A stretch of DNA of 64,000 nt. It comes from Roseiarcus sp963823165. GTDB taxonomy: Bacteria > Pseudomonadota > Alphaproteobacteria > Rhizobiales > Beijerinckiaceae. Made by a program: the position numbers and the translations under genes. Positions 51,243 through 59,908 of the stretch are shown here, in pieces (position 1 is the first letter of the stretch; each line of letters starts with the position of its first letter). The stretch is from NCBI GenBank assembly GCA_963823165.1, contig CAWGKV010000029.1:81395-145394 (forward strand), read 5' to 3'. Under the pieces are notes generated by a model. The model made no database searches. It was not told where the DNA came from and saw only the letters and a list, made by a program, of their open reading frames with translations.

Positions 51243-52377
51243 CGTTCTTGTCCATCAGCGCGAGCGCCGCCATGCCGACGACGGCGAGGCCGAGGAAGCT
51301 CGGCGGGGCCGGGATCGGCGGCCCGTTCAACACGTTCTGGCTCCAGTTGCGCCAGCCGCCCATGTTGCGCGACACGCCATAGACGTGGAAACCGACGCCG
51401 GCGAGGCCGAGGGCGGCGGTCGCCCACAGCGCCCCTCGCACCGGAGCGCGCGGCATGGTTTTCGGCGCCAGCGCCGCCGCGCCGACCAGTCCGGCCGTGA
51501 TCGGCGGGACGCTCACGGGCAGATACATCGCCGGATTATGGTAGGCGCCGCGGAAATGCAGGAGGCTCGCCTCGCCGACTGTCCCGAGGATCCCGGCGGA
51601 GGTCGCCGCCGCCAGAAGCCGGCCTGCCGGGACGGTGAAAAGCGTCGCCAGCCGGCCGCCTGCGCTCGCGACCCGCACGGCGGAGCGGCCGAAGAAGCCC
51701 GCCAGCGTCAGCGCGTAGGGCGCGCCGATCGGCGCGGCGTAGAAAAGGTTGAGCCAGGAGAGGCCGCTCGGCCGCTTCAGGATGTTGTAGGCGTGGAAGC
51801 CCAGCCCCGCGATGCCGACTGCCTCGCCGACGCGATAGGCTCCATCGAGCAGCCAGGGGGCGCGCGCGCCGGACGCGCCGGCCGAGCCGGCGAACAACGA
51901 GAGAGTCGCGGCGATGAGCGGGGCGAACATCGCCTTGTTGCGAAACGAGCCGCGGTAATGCTCGATGCCGCTGTCGGTGAGCACGGAAAGCGCCAGGACG
52001 GCGGCGCCGAGGTGAAGCTTGCGGGCGGCGCTCGTTTGCGCCTCAAGCCTTTGCGCCTCGCGGCGGACCTTGCCGCGGCCCAGCGTCGAAAGACCTGAGA
52101 GGGCCGACAGCGCCCCGCCGAGGCGCAGCCTGCCCTCCGCTTTCTTCTGCGTGCGGCGCAGGCGCGTCCCGCCGCGCAACGGCGAAAGCGCGGCGCGGAA
52201 GCCGAGCCTGCCCGCCGCCCGCGCCCGGGCCTCGCCCCCGCGCTCCAGGGCGGCCAGGGTCGAGCCGAGACGCTGCTGCGCCTGCCCCAGGCGCTCGAGC
52301 GTCGCGAGAGCCGAGCCGAGCCGCTCATTGGCCAAACGGACGGCGTGCGTCGCATCGGATGGGGACACATGCTTCAT
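51235..52377 (-). CDS. Membrane protein with two homologous halves, unknown family
   Basis: A 380-residue protein starting MKHVSPSDATHAVRLANERL. Residues 1-115 are charged and helical. After this come two similar membrane halves. Half 1 has HYRGSFRNKAM (His140) and GLGFHAYNI (His195); half 2 has HFRGAYHNPAM (His274) and GVGFHVYGV (His331). Each half also carries a proline-rich loop (APIGAP; GPPIPAPP). The shared HxRGxxxNxAM and GFHxY patterns indicate an internal duplication, and paired histidines in membrane segments suggest haem or metal ligands. It lies between the enolase-superfamily gene (2-bp gap) and subunit 3 (8-bp overlap). I do not recognise a named family. Confidence 0.75.
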   Translation of the reverse strand: MKHVSPSDATHAVRLANERLGSALATLERLGQAQQRLGSTLAALERGGEARARAAGRLGFRAALSPLRGGTRLRRTQKKAEGRLRLGGALSALSGLSTLGRGKVRREAQRLEAQTSAARKLHLGAAVLALSVLTDSGIEHYRGSFRNKAMFAPLIAATLSLFAGSAGASGARAPWLLDGAYRVGEAVGIAGLGFHAYNILKRPSGLSWLNLFYAAPIGAPYALTLAGFFGRSAVRVASAGGRLATLFTVPAGRLLAAATSAGILGTVGEASLLHFRGAYHNPAMYLPVSVPPITAGLVGAAALAPKTMPRAPVRGALWATAALGLAGVGFHVYGVSRNMGGWRNWSQNVLNGPPIPAPPSFLGLAVVGMAALALMDKNDA

Positions 52378-52379
52378 GC

Positions 52380-53486
52380 TCAATCTCCGACCTTGAATTG
52401 CTCGGCGTCCTTCGCCTTGAATTCGATCCCGAGCCCGGGCCGGCTGAGGTCGGGGCGGATCGCGCCGCCTTCGGGCTTCGGCGCGCCGTCGAACAGCATG
52501 TGCTCGATGCGCACGTGGTCGTGGAACCATTCGAGGTGCCTGAGCCGCTGAATGGCGCAGGCGACGTGCCGATGCAGCGAAGGCGCGCAATGGCCCGAGA
52601 GATCGATGTGATGCGCCTCGCACAGGGAGCCGACGTCGAGGAAGCCCGAGATTCCGCCGCAGCGGGTCACGTCCGCCTGCAGCACGTCAACCGTTTCGGC
52701 CGCGAGGAGGACGCGCGCGTCGTCGATGTCGAAAATGTATTCGCCCGCCGCGACGGCCATGCCGGCCGGGGTGCGATCGCGCATCAGCCGCAGGCCCGGC
52801 GGATCGTCCGAGGTGACCGGCTCTTCGAACCAGCGGATGTCGCAGTCGCGGGTCGCCTCGACGAAGCGGAGCGCCTGCTTGACCGAAAAGGCGCCGTTGC
52901 CGTCGACGAAGAGCTGCGCGTCGCCGATCGCGCCCTTGGCGGCGCGGGCGCGCTCAGGGTCGCGCTCCGGCTCGCTGCCAATTTTCATCTTGACGAAGCG
53001 GCAGCCGTCGCGCTCGACCCAGCCCGAGAGCTGCTCTCTGAGCCTGGCGTCCGTGTAGGAGGTGAATCCGCCGCTGCCGTAGATCGGGACGGAATCGTGG
53101 CAGCGCCCGAGCAGCGTCGCCAGCGCGACGTCGAACAGCTTCGCCTTCAAGTCCCACAGCGCGGCGTCGAGGGCGGAGATGGCGCAGGCGGCTAGGCCCG
53201 AACGGCCGAAATTGCGCACCGCCCGCCGCATCGCGAGCCGGCGTGCTGGAATGTCCAGACAATCCTGCCCTTCGAGCGCCTTCTTCGCGAGCGACTTGAT
53301 CAACGCGCCGACGCTGGCGTCGTTGTAGGTATAGCCGAGCCCGGTCTGGTTTCCGGCCTGCACGTGCGCGACGATGAGCGTGGTCGAATCCCAGGCGAAG
53401 GTGCCGTCCGCCTCCGGCGCGTCGGTCGGGACGCGATAGGCGGCGGCGCTCACGCCGGAAATTCGTTGCTCGAAAGATCTGGTCAT
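52380..53486 (-). CDS. Enolase-superfamily enzyme (mandelate racemase/muconate lactonising type)
   Basis: A 368-residue sugar-acid dehydratase/racemase-like protein. The base motif is VKMKIG (KxK, about residue 170). Metal ligands are in FVDGNGAF, WFEEPV and AAGEYIF, and the second base site is LSGHCAPSLHRH. Family members dehydrate sugar acids or epimerise substrates in the cytoplasm. It is the first gene of the four-gene operon with the gluconate-dehydrogenase-like subunits, which points to a sugar-acid pathway. Confidence 0.88.
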   Translation of the reverse strand: MTRSFEQRISGVSAAAYRVPTDAPEADGTFAWDSTTLIVAHVQAGNQTGLGYTYNDASVGALIKSLAKKALEGQDCLDIPARRLAMRRAVRNFGRSGLAACAISALDAALWDLKAKLFDVALATLLGRCHDSVPIYGSGGFTSYTDARLREQLSGWVERDGCRFVKMKIGSEPERDPERARAAKGAIGDAQLFVDGNGAFSVKQALRFVEATRDCDIRWFEEPVTSDDPPGLRLMRDRTPAGMAVAAGEYIFDIDDARVLLAAETVDVLQADVTRCGGISGFLDVGSLCEAHHIDLSGHCAPSLHRHVACAIQRLRHLEWFHDHVRIEHMLFDGAPKPEGGAIRPDLSRPGLGIEFKAKDAEQFKVGD

Positions 53487-53670
53487 TGGGGGGCGCGGGT
53501 TGGCTCGCGGAGCCTGAACCGGCGATGCGCTCGAAAGTTCCCGGCCGCACCCGGACGGAGAAACCTGTTTTTCGGCTCTCCCGGCGGCCGGCCGCCGGTC
53601 CCGCGCGGCGATGTATCGCGAAAAACTTCAGGAGCTTCCGCGCCGCGAGTTGGGCGGGCTAAGCGCCAGC

Positions 53671-54126
53671 TTAATGCCGCTCCTTCGTCGCGCTCATCGG
53701 CAGGTAGGTGAATTCCTCCACGCCGACGTCGACCAGAACCTCGCCCTTCACCCGGGCGTTGACCGAGCGGATGAGGGCCTTGCTCATTTTCGCGAGGTCG
53801 AAACGGTCGAGATGGTCGAAGTCGATCGTGTCGTCGTCGTAGACATAGCGGAACGCCTCGTCGACAAGGATCGAATCCGGCGCCATCGCGGCTTTTTTCA
53901 ATGCGTCGAGGTCGAGCGTGTAGCTGAGCAGCATCACGGCGTAGCCTTTGATCGAGCCGTCCTTGATGCGCGGCACGTTGATCTCGTGGGTCTTGCGCGA
54001 CTCCGTCTCCCGCGCCGCGATGTTCTTCGCAGCTCCGCTGTGGAAAACCAAGGCCTGGCGCGCGCCGAGCTCTCCGGTGACAGTCGCCGTCGCGGCGATG
54101 AGCCCGATGACGATGGCCCGCATCAT
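53671..54126 (-). CDS. Small exported/membrane-anchored protein of flagellar block 2
   Basis: A 151-residue protein with an N-terminal hydrophobic anchor or signal (MMRAIVIGLIAATATVTGEL) and a periplasmic domain (KGYAVMLLSYTLDLDALKKA; MSKALIRSVNARVKGEVLVD). The domain size and layout recall FliL, but similarity is not strong. ATG 54126 overlaps the FlgN-like stop (ATGA), so it belongs to the flagellar operon. Confidence 0.55.
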   Translation of the reverse strand: MMRAIVIGLIAATATVTGELGARQALVFHSGAAKNIAARETESRKTHEINVPRIKDGSIKGYAVMLLSYTLDLDALKKAAMAPDSILVDEAFRYVYDDDTIDFDHLDRFDLAKMSKALIRSVNARVKGEVLVDVGVEEFTYLPMSATKERH

Positions 54127-54542
54127 GCCCTTGGAATTCTCCAGGCGGCCGCGTCGGAGGCGCCGTCCGACTGGCGCCCGCAGCGGGCGTCATATGTTCC
54201 ATCGGACTGGCCGTCGTGGATGGCCCGGGAGACGATCTCCGCCACCGCGATCGAGGCCTTGAGCTGGACGCCGAGCGCGCGCCGGTTGATCTCGAGCTCG
54301 GCGTTGAGACCGGAGAGCGCGTCGCGCAGGGGGCCGGCGGCCCTGCCGCGCACGAGCGCCGGCAGGAGCCGGTTCAGCTCGAGAAGCCCCTGGTTCTTGC
54401 GCAGGCTGTAGGTTTCGTAGGGGACCGGCCGGCCCTGCGCGATGTCTTCGTTCTCCGCCGCCACCGTCTGGCGCAGGCGCTCGACCGCCGGCAGGGCCAT
54501 GGCGAGCGCGGAGGCGGCGGCTTCCGATTTGCGGTTCGTCAT
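54123..54542 (-). CDS. FlgN-like flagellar chaperone
   Basis: A 139-residue, mainly helical protein: LPAVERLRQTVAAENEDIAQ, LRKNQGLLELNRLLPALVRG and LNAELEINRRALGVQLKASI. The NR-L repeat spacing and size fit FlgN, the chaperone of hook-filament junction proteins. It lies directly after flgJ (4-bp overlap). Similarity is modest, so position supports the call. Confidence 0.6.
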   Translation of the reverse strand: MTNRKSEAAASALAMALPAVERLRQTVAAENEDIAQGRPVPYETYSLRKNQGLLELNRLLPALVRGRAAGPLRDALSGLNAELEINRRALGVQLKASIAVAEIVSRAIHDGQSDGTYDARCGRQSDGASDAAAWRIPRA

Positions 54543-55105
54543 GCGCGCGCGCCTTTGCCGGCCGGAAAGAGCACCGCGCCGTTCACGATTTCGGCGGCGC
54601 TCGGGGCCGAGAGGACGTTGGCGCTGGTCTGGGCCACGGCGGCTTCGCCGACGCGTTGCGACGCGTCGCGCGGAAGGACCTCGTGGGTCGCAAACAGCCG
54701 CCGGCTCAACCCGAGCGCGCCGGACTTGGCCATCTGCTGCGAGATCTGCTCGGACAGCATGGAGCGCCAGATGTCGCCCGCCGTCCCCTCGCCGAACACG
54801 CTGTCCGCGTTTTTCGGCAGCATCTCGCCGACGAAGGAATTGATCAGCATCGCCTCGAAGTTGACCTTGGCGTGCGAAGCGGCGTCCGGCGCCAGCGTTG
54901 CGGCGGCGAGCGCCGAGCGTGCGTCGGCGAGGCCGGCGGCGGCGGGAGGCGAAGGGCCAGCGGCCCGGTCGAGGTCGGCGGCGAAGGCTCCGGCGGGCGG
55001 GTTGGCGCCAAGCGCTTCGAGCCGCTCGGCCGCGAGCCTCGCTCGGGCTGGGTCGGCGGCGTTGAGGACTTCGAGGACGACGTCGGCGCCGGGGTTAAAA
55101 GGCAT
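54539..55105 (-). CDS. flgJ: Flagellar rod-binding protein FlgJ, short form without muramidase domain
   Basis: A 188-residue protein whose core is the rod-binding domain: NFEAMLINSFVGEMLPKNAD, FGEGTAGDIWRSMLSEQISQ and QMAKSGALGLSRRLF. In enteric bacteria FlgJ also carries a muramidase; in alphaproteobacteria it does not, and the transglycosylase at 40598 may serve instead. ATG 55105 has GGAGAG upstream. The gene ends in an ATGA-type overlap with the FlgN-like gene. Confidence 0.82.
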   Translation of the reverse strand: MPFNPGADVVLEVLNAADPARARLAAERLEALGANPPAGAFAADLDRAAGPSPPAAAGLADARSALAAATLAPDAASHAKVNFEAMLINSFVGEMLPKNADSVFGEGTAGDIWRSMLSEQISQQMAKSGALGLSRRLFATHEVLPRDASQRVGEAAVAQTSANVLSAPSAAEIVNGAVLFPAGKGARA

Positions 55106-55125
55106 GCGGGTCTCTCCACAGGCCC

Positions 55126-55213
55126 TCATCCGGCGCTTCGCGCCACCTTCGCCAACGGAGAAGGTAATCGCCGCTCGCCCGCTTGCGGGAGAGGGCCGGG
55201 TGAGGGCAAGTTT
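55126..55213. repeat. Dispersed palindromic repeat between fliJ-like gene and flgJ
   Basis: CCCTCATCCGGCGCTTCGCG then CCACCTTC is followed by GGAGAAGG and CGCCCGCTTGCGGGAGAGGG with GGGTGAGGGCAAG. These are the same modules, in another order, as in the element inside dnaE2. It lies in the flagellar operon gap just upstream of flgJ. Confidence 0.75.
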
Positions 55214-55237
55214 CCCGGCGAGCCTCCCCGAATAGCC

Positions 55238-55636
55238 TTACCTCTGGCTTGCGCCGCGCCGCGCGAGCGCCCACTCGACCAGCAGGGCGAGGTCCTTGCG
55301 CTCCTTCTGCTCGCGATAGGCCTTCGCGACGGCCTCTGCCGCGTCTTCGGCGAGCCTGGCGCGAATCCCGTGGGACTCGGCCTTGCGGCGGACTCCCTGC
55401 GATTCGCCTTGCAACGTGTCGAGCCGCTTCTGCAGACTTGTTGCACGGCGCGCGCTGAATGCCGCCTGCGGGCCATAGGCGAGATCCTGCAATTCGAGCG
55501 CCTTGAATAGCGCCAGCAGGTCCTCGCCGAGGCCTGCCTGCTCCCGCTCGAGGGCGGAAAGCCGCCATCGCCCGAGGTCGCGCATCTTCGCCTGCACCCT
55601 TCCGATCGTCTTCAACGTTTCGAGACGCTTCTTCAT
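55238..55636 (-). CDS. FliJ-like coiled-coil protein
   Basis: A 132-residue, highly charged, almost wholly helical protein: KKRLETLKTIGRVQAKMRDL, SLQKRLDTLQGESQGVRRKA and AVAKAYREQKERKDLALLVE. Length, coiled-coil character and location after fliR fit the FliJ-type component of the export ATPase complex, but the sequence is too plain for certainty. ATG 55636 is the family-like start (MKKRLETL). Confidence 0.55.
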   Translation of the reverse strand: MKKRLETLKTIGRVQAKMRDLGRWRLSALEREQAGLGEDLLALFKALELQDLAYGPQAAFSARRATSLQKRLDTLQGESQGVRRKAESHGIRARLAEDAAEAVAKAYREQKERKDLALLVEWALARRGASQR

Positions 55637-55718
55637 GGGCGCTCCTGGACATGTTCGTTATGGGCGGGCGCCGGCCTCCGTCGCCTGCCGGGCCCAGCGG
55701 ACGCGGCTACGGAGGCCG

Positions 55719-56504
55719 TCAGCCGGTCGAAAGCCACGCGCCGAAACCCATGAGGAAGGCCTCGATCGCCGGCTTGACGGTGAAATAGAGAAGCGCGAGC
55801 CCGCCCGCCGCGACGAAGGGGGCCGCGACGAACACGATTTGGATCTGCGGCGTCAGCCGATTGAGGAGGGCGAGGGCCAGATTGACGATCAGCGCGTAGA
55901 TCACGTAGGGCGAGGCGATTCTCAGCGCCAGGCGGAAGGACTCGCCGAAGGCGTCGGCGACTTGGCTCAGCGCAAACCGCGCGTCGAAATCGGCGCCGAC
56001 CGGAATCACGTCGTAGGAGGCGACCAGGCCGCGCAGGATCTCCCAGTGCAGGTCGACGACGAACAGGAGCGTCAGCGCGGCCAGCGAAACGAGCGTCGCC
56101 AGCGGCGGAAGCATCTCGCCGGCTTCGAGCTGGACGCCGAACGGATTGTAGAAGCCCAGCATCTGCGCCGCTCCGGAGGCCAGCGTCTCCAACGCGAAAA
56201 AGAAGATGCGGGCGAGGAAGCCGATCAGGCCGCCAACGAGCGATTCGACGGCGATCAGCCTGAGAGTGAGGACCGGATCGGCGCCGAGCGCTCGCGAAGG
56301 TATCTTGTCGAGAAGCAGCGGCGTCAGCGCCAGGGTCACCGCCAGGGCCACGAACAGGCGGATCTGCATGGGGATCTGGCCGTTCGAGAAGCCCGGCGCC
56401 AGCATGAGGCAGCCCCCGATCCGGCAGAACAGGAGAAAGGCGCCGAGCGAGGCCGTCGGCCCGAAGGCCTGGGGCGCCGCGGCGAGCGCGCCGGCTGCGG
56501 TCAC
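55719..56504 (-). CDS. fliR: Flagellar export gate protein FliR
   Basis: A 261-residue membrane protein with six hydrophobic segments. FLLFCRIGGCLMLAPGFSNG, VPMQIR-like IPMQIRLFVALAVTLALTPL and NRLTPQIQIVFVAAPFVAAG are FliR signatures. FliR forms the core of the flagellar type III export gate with FliP and FliQ. The start is GTG 56504, overlapping the flhA stop as GTGA; the longer frame upstream is a shadow of flhA. Confidence 0.93.
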   Translation of the reverse strand: MTAAGALAAAPQAFGPTASLGAFLLFCRIGGCLMLAPGFSNGQIPMQIRLFVALAVTLALTPLLLDKIPSRALGADPVLTLRLIAVESLVGGLIGFLARIFFFALETLASGAAQMLGFYNPFGVQLEAGEMLPPLATLVSLAALTLLFVVDLHWEILRGLVASYDVIPVGADFDARFALSQVADAFGESFRLALRIASPYVIYALIVNLALALLNRLTPQIQIVFVAAPFVAAGGLALLYFTVKPAIEAFLMGFGAWLSTG

Positions 56505-58585
56505 GCGATCGTCCCCAGCGACTTGACCTCGAAGCCGCGGGCGATCTCGAGCTGCGACAGGACGGGCAGGGTGGGGAACATCCGCTCGATGATCATCCTG
56601 ACGTAGGATCGCGTCTCGGCGGTGGCGACGAGGGCGAAGAGACGGTGCTCGTCCATGCGCTTGCGGATCGCCGCCGACGCCTCGGCGGCAAACTGCTCGA
56701 TGAGGCGGGGGTCGATGTCGAATTCGATCACGTCGCCCTTGGCGTCGCGCTTCAGCGCCTGGTGGAAGGCGAGGTCCCAGCGCGCGCCGAGCCTCAGCAC
56801 CGCGAGCGCGCCGTTGTCGACAAGATCGCCGCAAATCTGCTGGCAGAGCCGGACGCGCACGTGCTCGGCGATACCCTCGGGCCGCCGCACGTGCGGGGCG
56901 ATCTCGGCGACCGCCTCGAGGATGAGGTTCAGGTTGCGGATCGAGACGCGCTCGGCAAGCAAAAGCTTCATGGTCGCGAGCAGGCCCGACTGCGAGATCT
57001 GCGACGGGCACATGTCGTCGAGCAGGCGCTTGTATTCCGGCTCGAGCCGGTCGAGCAGCGCGCGCAGGTCCTTGTAGGACAGAAGCTGGGCGAGGTTGTT
57101 GTGGATGACCTCGCTGAGATGGGTGAGCAGCACCGAAACAGGGTCGACCGGCTTGAAGCCCTGGCGGCGCGCGTCCTTGACGAAGGCCTCCGGGATGGCC
57201 AGCGCCCGAATGCCGAAGGCAGGCTCCCGCACCTCGTCGCCCGGCAGGTCGGGCTTCGCCCCGTCGCCGAACACGACGAGCCAGTCCCTGACCCTGAGCT
57301 CGTGCGTCGCCACCGGCGCCCCGTGGATCTTGATCTGGTAGGTCTTGGGCGCGGCCTTGATGTCGTCGGTCACGCGGATCTCAGGCACGACGAAGCCATA
57401 GCGGCGGGCGAACTTGCGCCGCATCTTGGCGATGCGGGATCCGATCTCGTCGCGCGACAGGATGAGCGCCGCGTTCAGCTGATTGCCGAGGACGAGCTCG
57501 ATCTCGTACGACTTCAACTGCTCCTTGATCGAGGCGCGCGCCTCCGCCTTCGCCCGCTCCTCCTTGGCCGTCTGGCGCGCCGCCTCCTCGGCCCGGTCCT
57601 TGGCGATGCGGCGCGGAATGGCGATGCCGACGAAGGCCATCAAGCCGCCGAGCAGCGCGAAGGGCAGGAAGGGCAGACCCGGCACCAGGCCGAGCACGGC
57701 CATCAGCAACGCAGAGACGAAGAGGGCGTTCGGGTAGCCGGAGAGCTGGTCGATGACCGCCTTGTCGGCCGAGCCTCGCGTGCCGCCCTTGGCGACCAGC
57801 AGGCCCGCGGCAAGCGAGATGATCAGCGCCGGGATCTGGGTGACGAGACCGTCGCCGACCGAGAGCTTGGTGAAGACGTCGGCGGCGGAGGCCAGCGGCA
57901 GCCCATGGCGGGTGACGCCGATGACGATGCCGCCGAAAATGTTGACCGCGAGGATGATGATGCCGGCGATCGCGTCGCCGCGGACGAATTTCGACGCGCC
58001 GTCCATCGAGCCGAAGAAGGCGCTCTCCTCCTCGAGCTCGCGCCGGCGCGCCTGGGCGATCTTTTCGTCGATCAGGCCGGCCGACAGGTCGGCGTCGATC
58101 GCCATCTGCTTGCCGGGGATCGCGTCGAGGGTGAAGCGCGCGCCGACCTCGGCGATGCGGGTCGCGCCCTTGGTGATGACGAGGAAGTTGATCGTCACCA
58201 GGATCAGAAACACGATGATGCCGATGAGGAAGTCGCCGCCCATCACCAGATGGGCGAAGCCGCCGATGATGTAGCCGGCTGAGGTCGGGCCCTGTGCGCC
58301 GTGCGACAGAATGAGCCGCGTGGTCGAGATGTTGAGCGCGAGGCGCAGAATGGTCGCCACCAGCAGCACGGTCGGAAAGGCGGAGAATTCGAGCGGCTTC
58401 TGGATCCAGAGCGCCACCATCAGGATGAGGACCGAGAGCGCGATCGACAGCGCCAGGCCGAAGTCGATCATCATCGCCGGCACGGGCAGGAAGAAGAGAC
58501 ACAGAATGAGGAGGATGCCGACGGCGAAGCCGATGTCCTTGCCGCCGCGGCTCGCGGGGGCGGAGGGGATCGCGCTGACGGACAT
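56501..58585 (-). CDS. flhA: Flagellar export gate protein FlhA
   Basis: A 694-residue export-gate protein. Eight N-terminal helices include FAVGILLILCLFFLPVPAMM; the loop NFLVITKGATRIAEVGARFT and LDAIPGKQMAIDADLSAGLI is strongly conserved. The C-terminal cytoplasmic domain (residues about 320-694) docks chaperone-substrate complexes and ends RGFEVKSLGTIA. ATG 58585 gives MSVSAIPSAP, in register with the family; an ATG at 58621 is possible. It is the first gene of flagellar block 2. Confidence 0.95.
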   Translation of the reverse strand: MSVSAIPSAPASRGGKDIGFAVGILLILCLFFLPVPAMMIDFGLALSIALSVLILMVALWIQKPLEFSAFPTVLLVATILRLALNISTTRLILSHGAQGPTSAGYIIGGFAHLVMGGDFLIGIIVFLILVTINFLVITKGATRIAEVGARFTLDAIPGKQMAIDADLSAGLIDEKIAQARRRELEEESAFFGSMDGASKFVRGDAIAGIIILAVNIFGGIVIGVTRHGLPLASAADVFTKLSVGDGLVTQIPALIISLAAGLLVAKGGTRGSADKAVIDQLSGYPNALFVSALLMAVLGLVPGLPFLPFALLGGLMAFVGIAIPRRIAKDRAEEAARQTAKEERAKAEARASIKEQLKSYEIELVLGNQLNAALILSRDEIGSRIAKMRRKFARRYGFVVPEIRVTDDIKAAPKTYQIKIHGAPVATHELRVRDWLVVFGDGAKPDLPGDEVREPAFGIRALAIPEAFVKDARRQGFKPVDPVSVLLTHLSEVIHNNLAQLLSYKDLRALLDRLEPEYKRLLDDMCPSQISQSGLLATMKLLLAERVSIRNLNLILEAVAEIAPHVRRPEGIAEHVRVRLCQQICGDLVDNGALAVLRLGARWDLAFHQALKRDAKGDVIEFDIDPRLIEQFAAEASAAIRKRMDEHRLFALVATAETRSYVRMIIERMFPTLPVLSQLEIARGFEVKSLGTIA

Positions 58586-58799
58586 GTTTTTACGCTCGCT
58601 GCGTGAGTCGCCGCGGCTCATGCGGCGCGGGACGGAGCGTGGCGGGCCAAGCTTGCGCGAGGTGGGTGGGCCACCTTTCTGATTGCGCTTGTGTAGTGAC
58701 TTCCGTGCCTATGGTTAACGCAGGCACCCACTATGCCCGGCGCCGAGCGCCGACACCGTATCAGCCGCTCGTGGCTTGGAAGGTGACGTTGACCAAGGC

Positions 58800-59054
58800 G
58801 CCGACAGAACCCCGCAAAGAGCGGATCGCAAAAGCGGAAATAGGCTGCCGCATGCACAACGGCTTCAATTTCGGGAAGTGATAAATACCCGGGCCTTTCA
58901 AGATCGCCCGTAACCGGTGTCGCCCCTAGTGTGCGAACCCGCTCGGTCGATGACGTGGCCGTGCGAGTGCAAACACCTGATGTTCTTGAGTAACGAGCGT
59001 CCGGATCATGCGCGAGCCGAGGAAGCCGGACCCACCGGTGACAAAAATCCTCAT
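58800..59054 (-). pseudogene. NAD-dependent epimerase/dehydratase fragment, frameshifted
   Basis: From ATG 59054 the frame reads MRIFVTGGSGFLGSRMIRTL, the GxxGxxG NAD-binding start of extended SDRs. It stops near 58925, but the continuation LGATPVTGDLERPGYLSLPE then IEAVVHAAAYFRF is present in another frame, the switch lying near 58960. Everything after about residue 90 is missing. Gene remnant. Confidence 0.65.
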
Positions 59055-59189
59055 GCGTTTTTCTCCTTCTCGGACTTGAAGATCGCGACCATTGGCGTGA
59101 TCCGCAGGCCATCGGGGTTGCCTCGATGTCTTCGATGGGCTTGTTGGCAGCGACTGGGGAGGTCAGCATGAACGCGGCGCCGGGGCCTG

Positions 59190-59822
59190 TCAGGGCTTCA
59201 CAAACCGATAGGCGAAGCGATCGGTCTCGCCCTTGATCGAGGGATCGAACACCTTGATCGAGTGCGAATCGTCCTTGTTCGCGAGCATGGCGCTTTCCGC
59301 GTCCAGTACGAAGCCGGCCGCCTCAACCTCCTCGCGAACGGATGCAGGCTCAATCCGATGCAGCGACTGGGCGTCGCTCGTGCCCGCCCCGACGGCGGCG
59401 GCGTGGTCTACGATGACGTAGGACCCACCGGGCTTCAGCCGCTCGTAGACAGCTCGATTGAAGTAGGCCGCCGTCGCGCCCCTGGCCTGGATCAGCGCGG
59501 TGTGGAGATCGTGGTAGAACAGGTGCAGCCACAGGACATCCGCTGGTTGCGTGGCCTCCGGCATCGCCACGAGGTCCGCCGAGACGGCTTCGACGTTCTC
59601 TCGGCCCGGCTCCTTCGCAAGCGTCCGCATGCGGCCGACCGGATCGTTCTTGAAGTGGGCGACTTCGGCCGGCACGAAGCTGTAGACCCGTCCTTCGGTT
59701 CCCACGATGTCGGAGAAGAGACGGGTCCAGTCGCCGTCGCCTGGGTAAACGTCGATGACGGTGGAGCCCGCATCGACTCGTGCGAATCGGATCAATTCGG
59801 ATAGCTTGGATTGGTCGTACAT
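59190..59822 (-). CDS. Class I SAM-dependent methyltransferase-like protein
   Basis: A 210-residue protein. SKLSELIRFARVDAGSTVID with VYPGDGDWTRLFSD is the SAM-binding motif I (PGDGDW in place of GxGxG), VEAVSADLVAMPEA motif II and ERLKPGGSYVIVDHAA the post-motif strand. ATG 59822 has GGAGA upstream. Substrate unknown. It is the last intact gene of the redox operon driven from the LysR side. Confidence 0.8.
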   Translation of the reverse strand: MYDQSKLSELIRFARVDAGSTVIDVYPGDGDWTRLFSDIVGTEGRVYSFVPAEVAHFKNDPVGRMRTLAKEPGRENVEAVSADLVAMPEATQPADVLWLHLFYHDLHTALIQARGATAAYFNRAVYERLKPGGSYVIVDHAAAVGAGTSDAQSLHRIEPASVREEVEAAGFVLDAESAMLANKDDSHSIKVFDPSIKGETDRFAYRFVKP

Positions 59823-59908
59823 CGGGGATCTCCTTCGCACGGCGTGCGGGGGGCGATCCACGGCTGATCCACCGGTTGCCCCGACCCGATGGCCGCAGAT
59901 GGCCTGTG

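Noticed and set aside
56645..58282. A 545-codon plus-strand frame
   Set aside because: Antisense to flhA; composition of a shadow frame.
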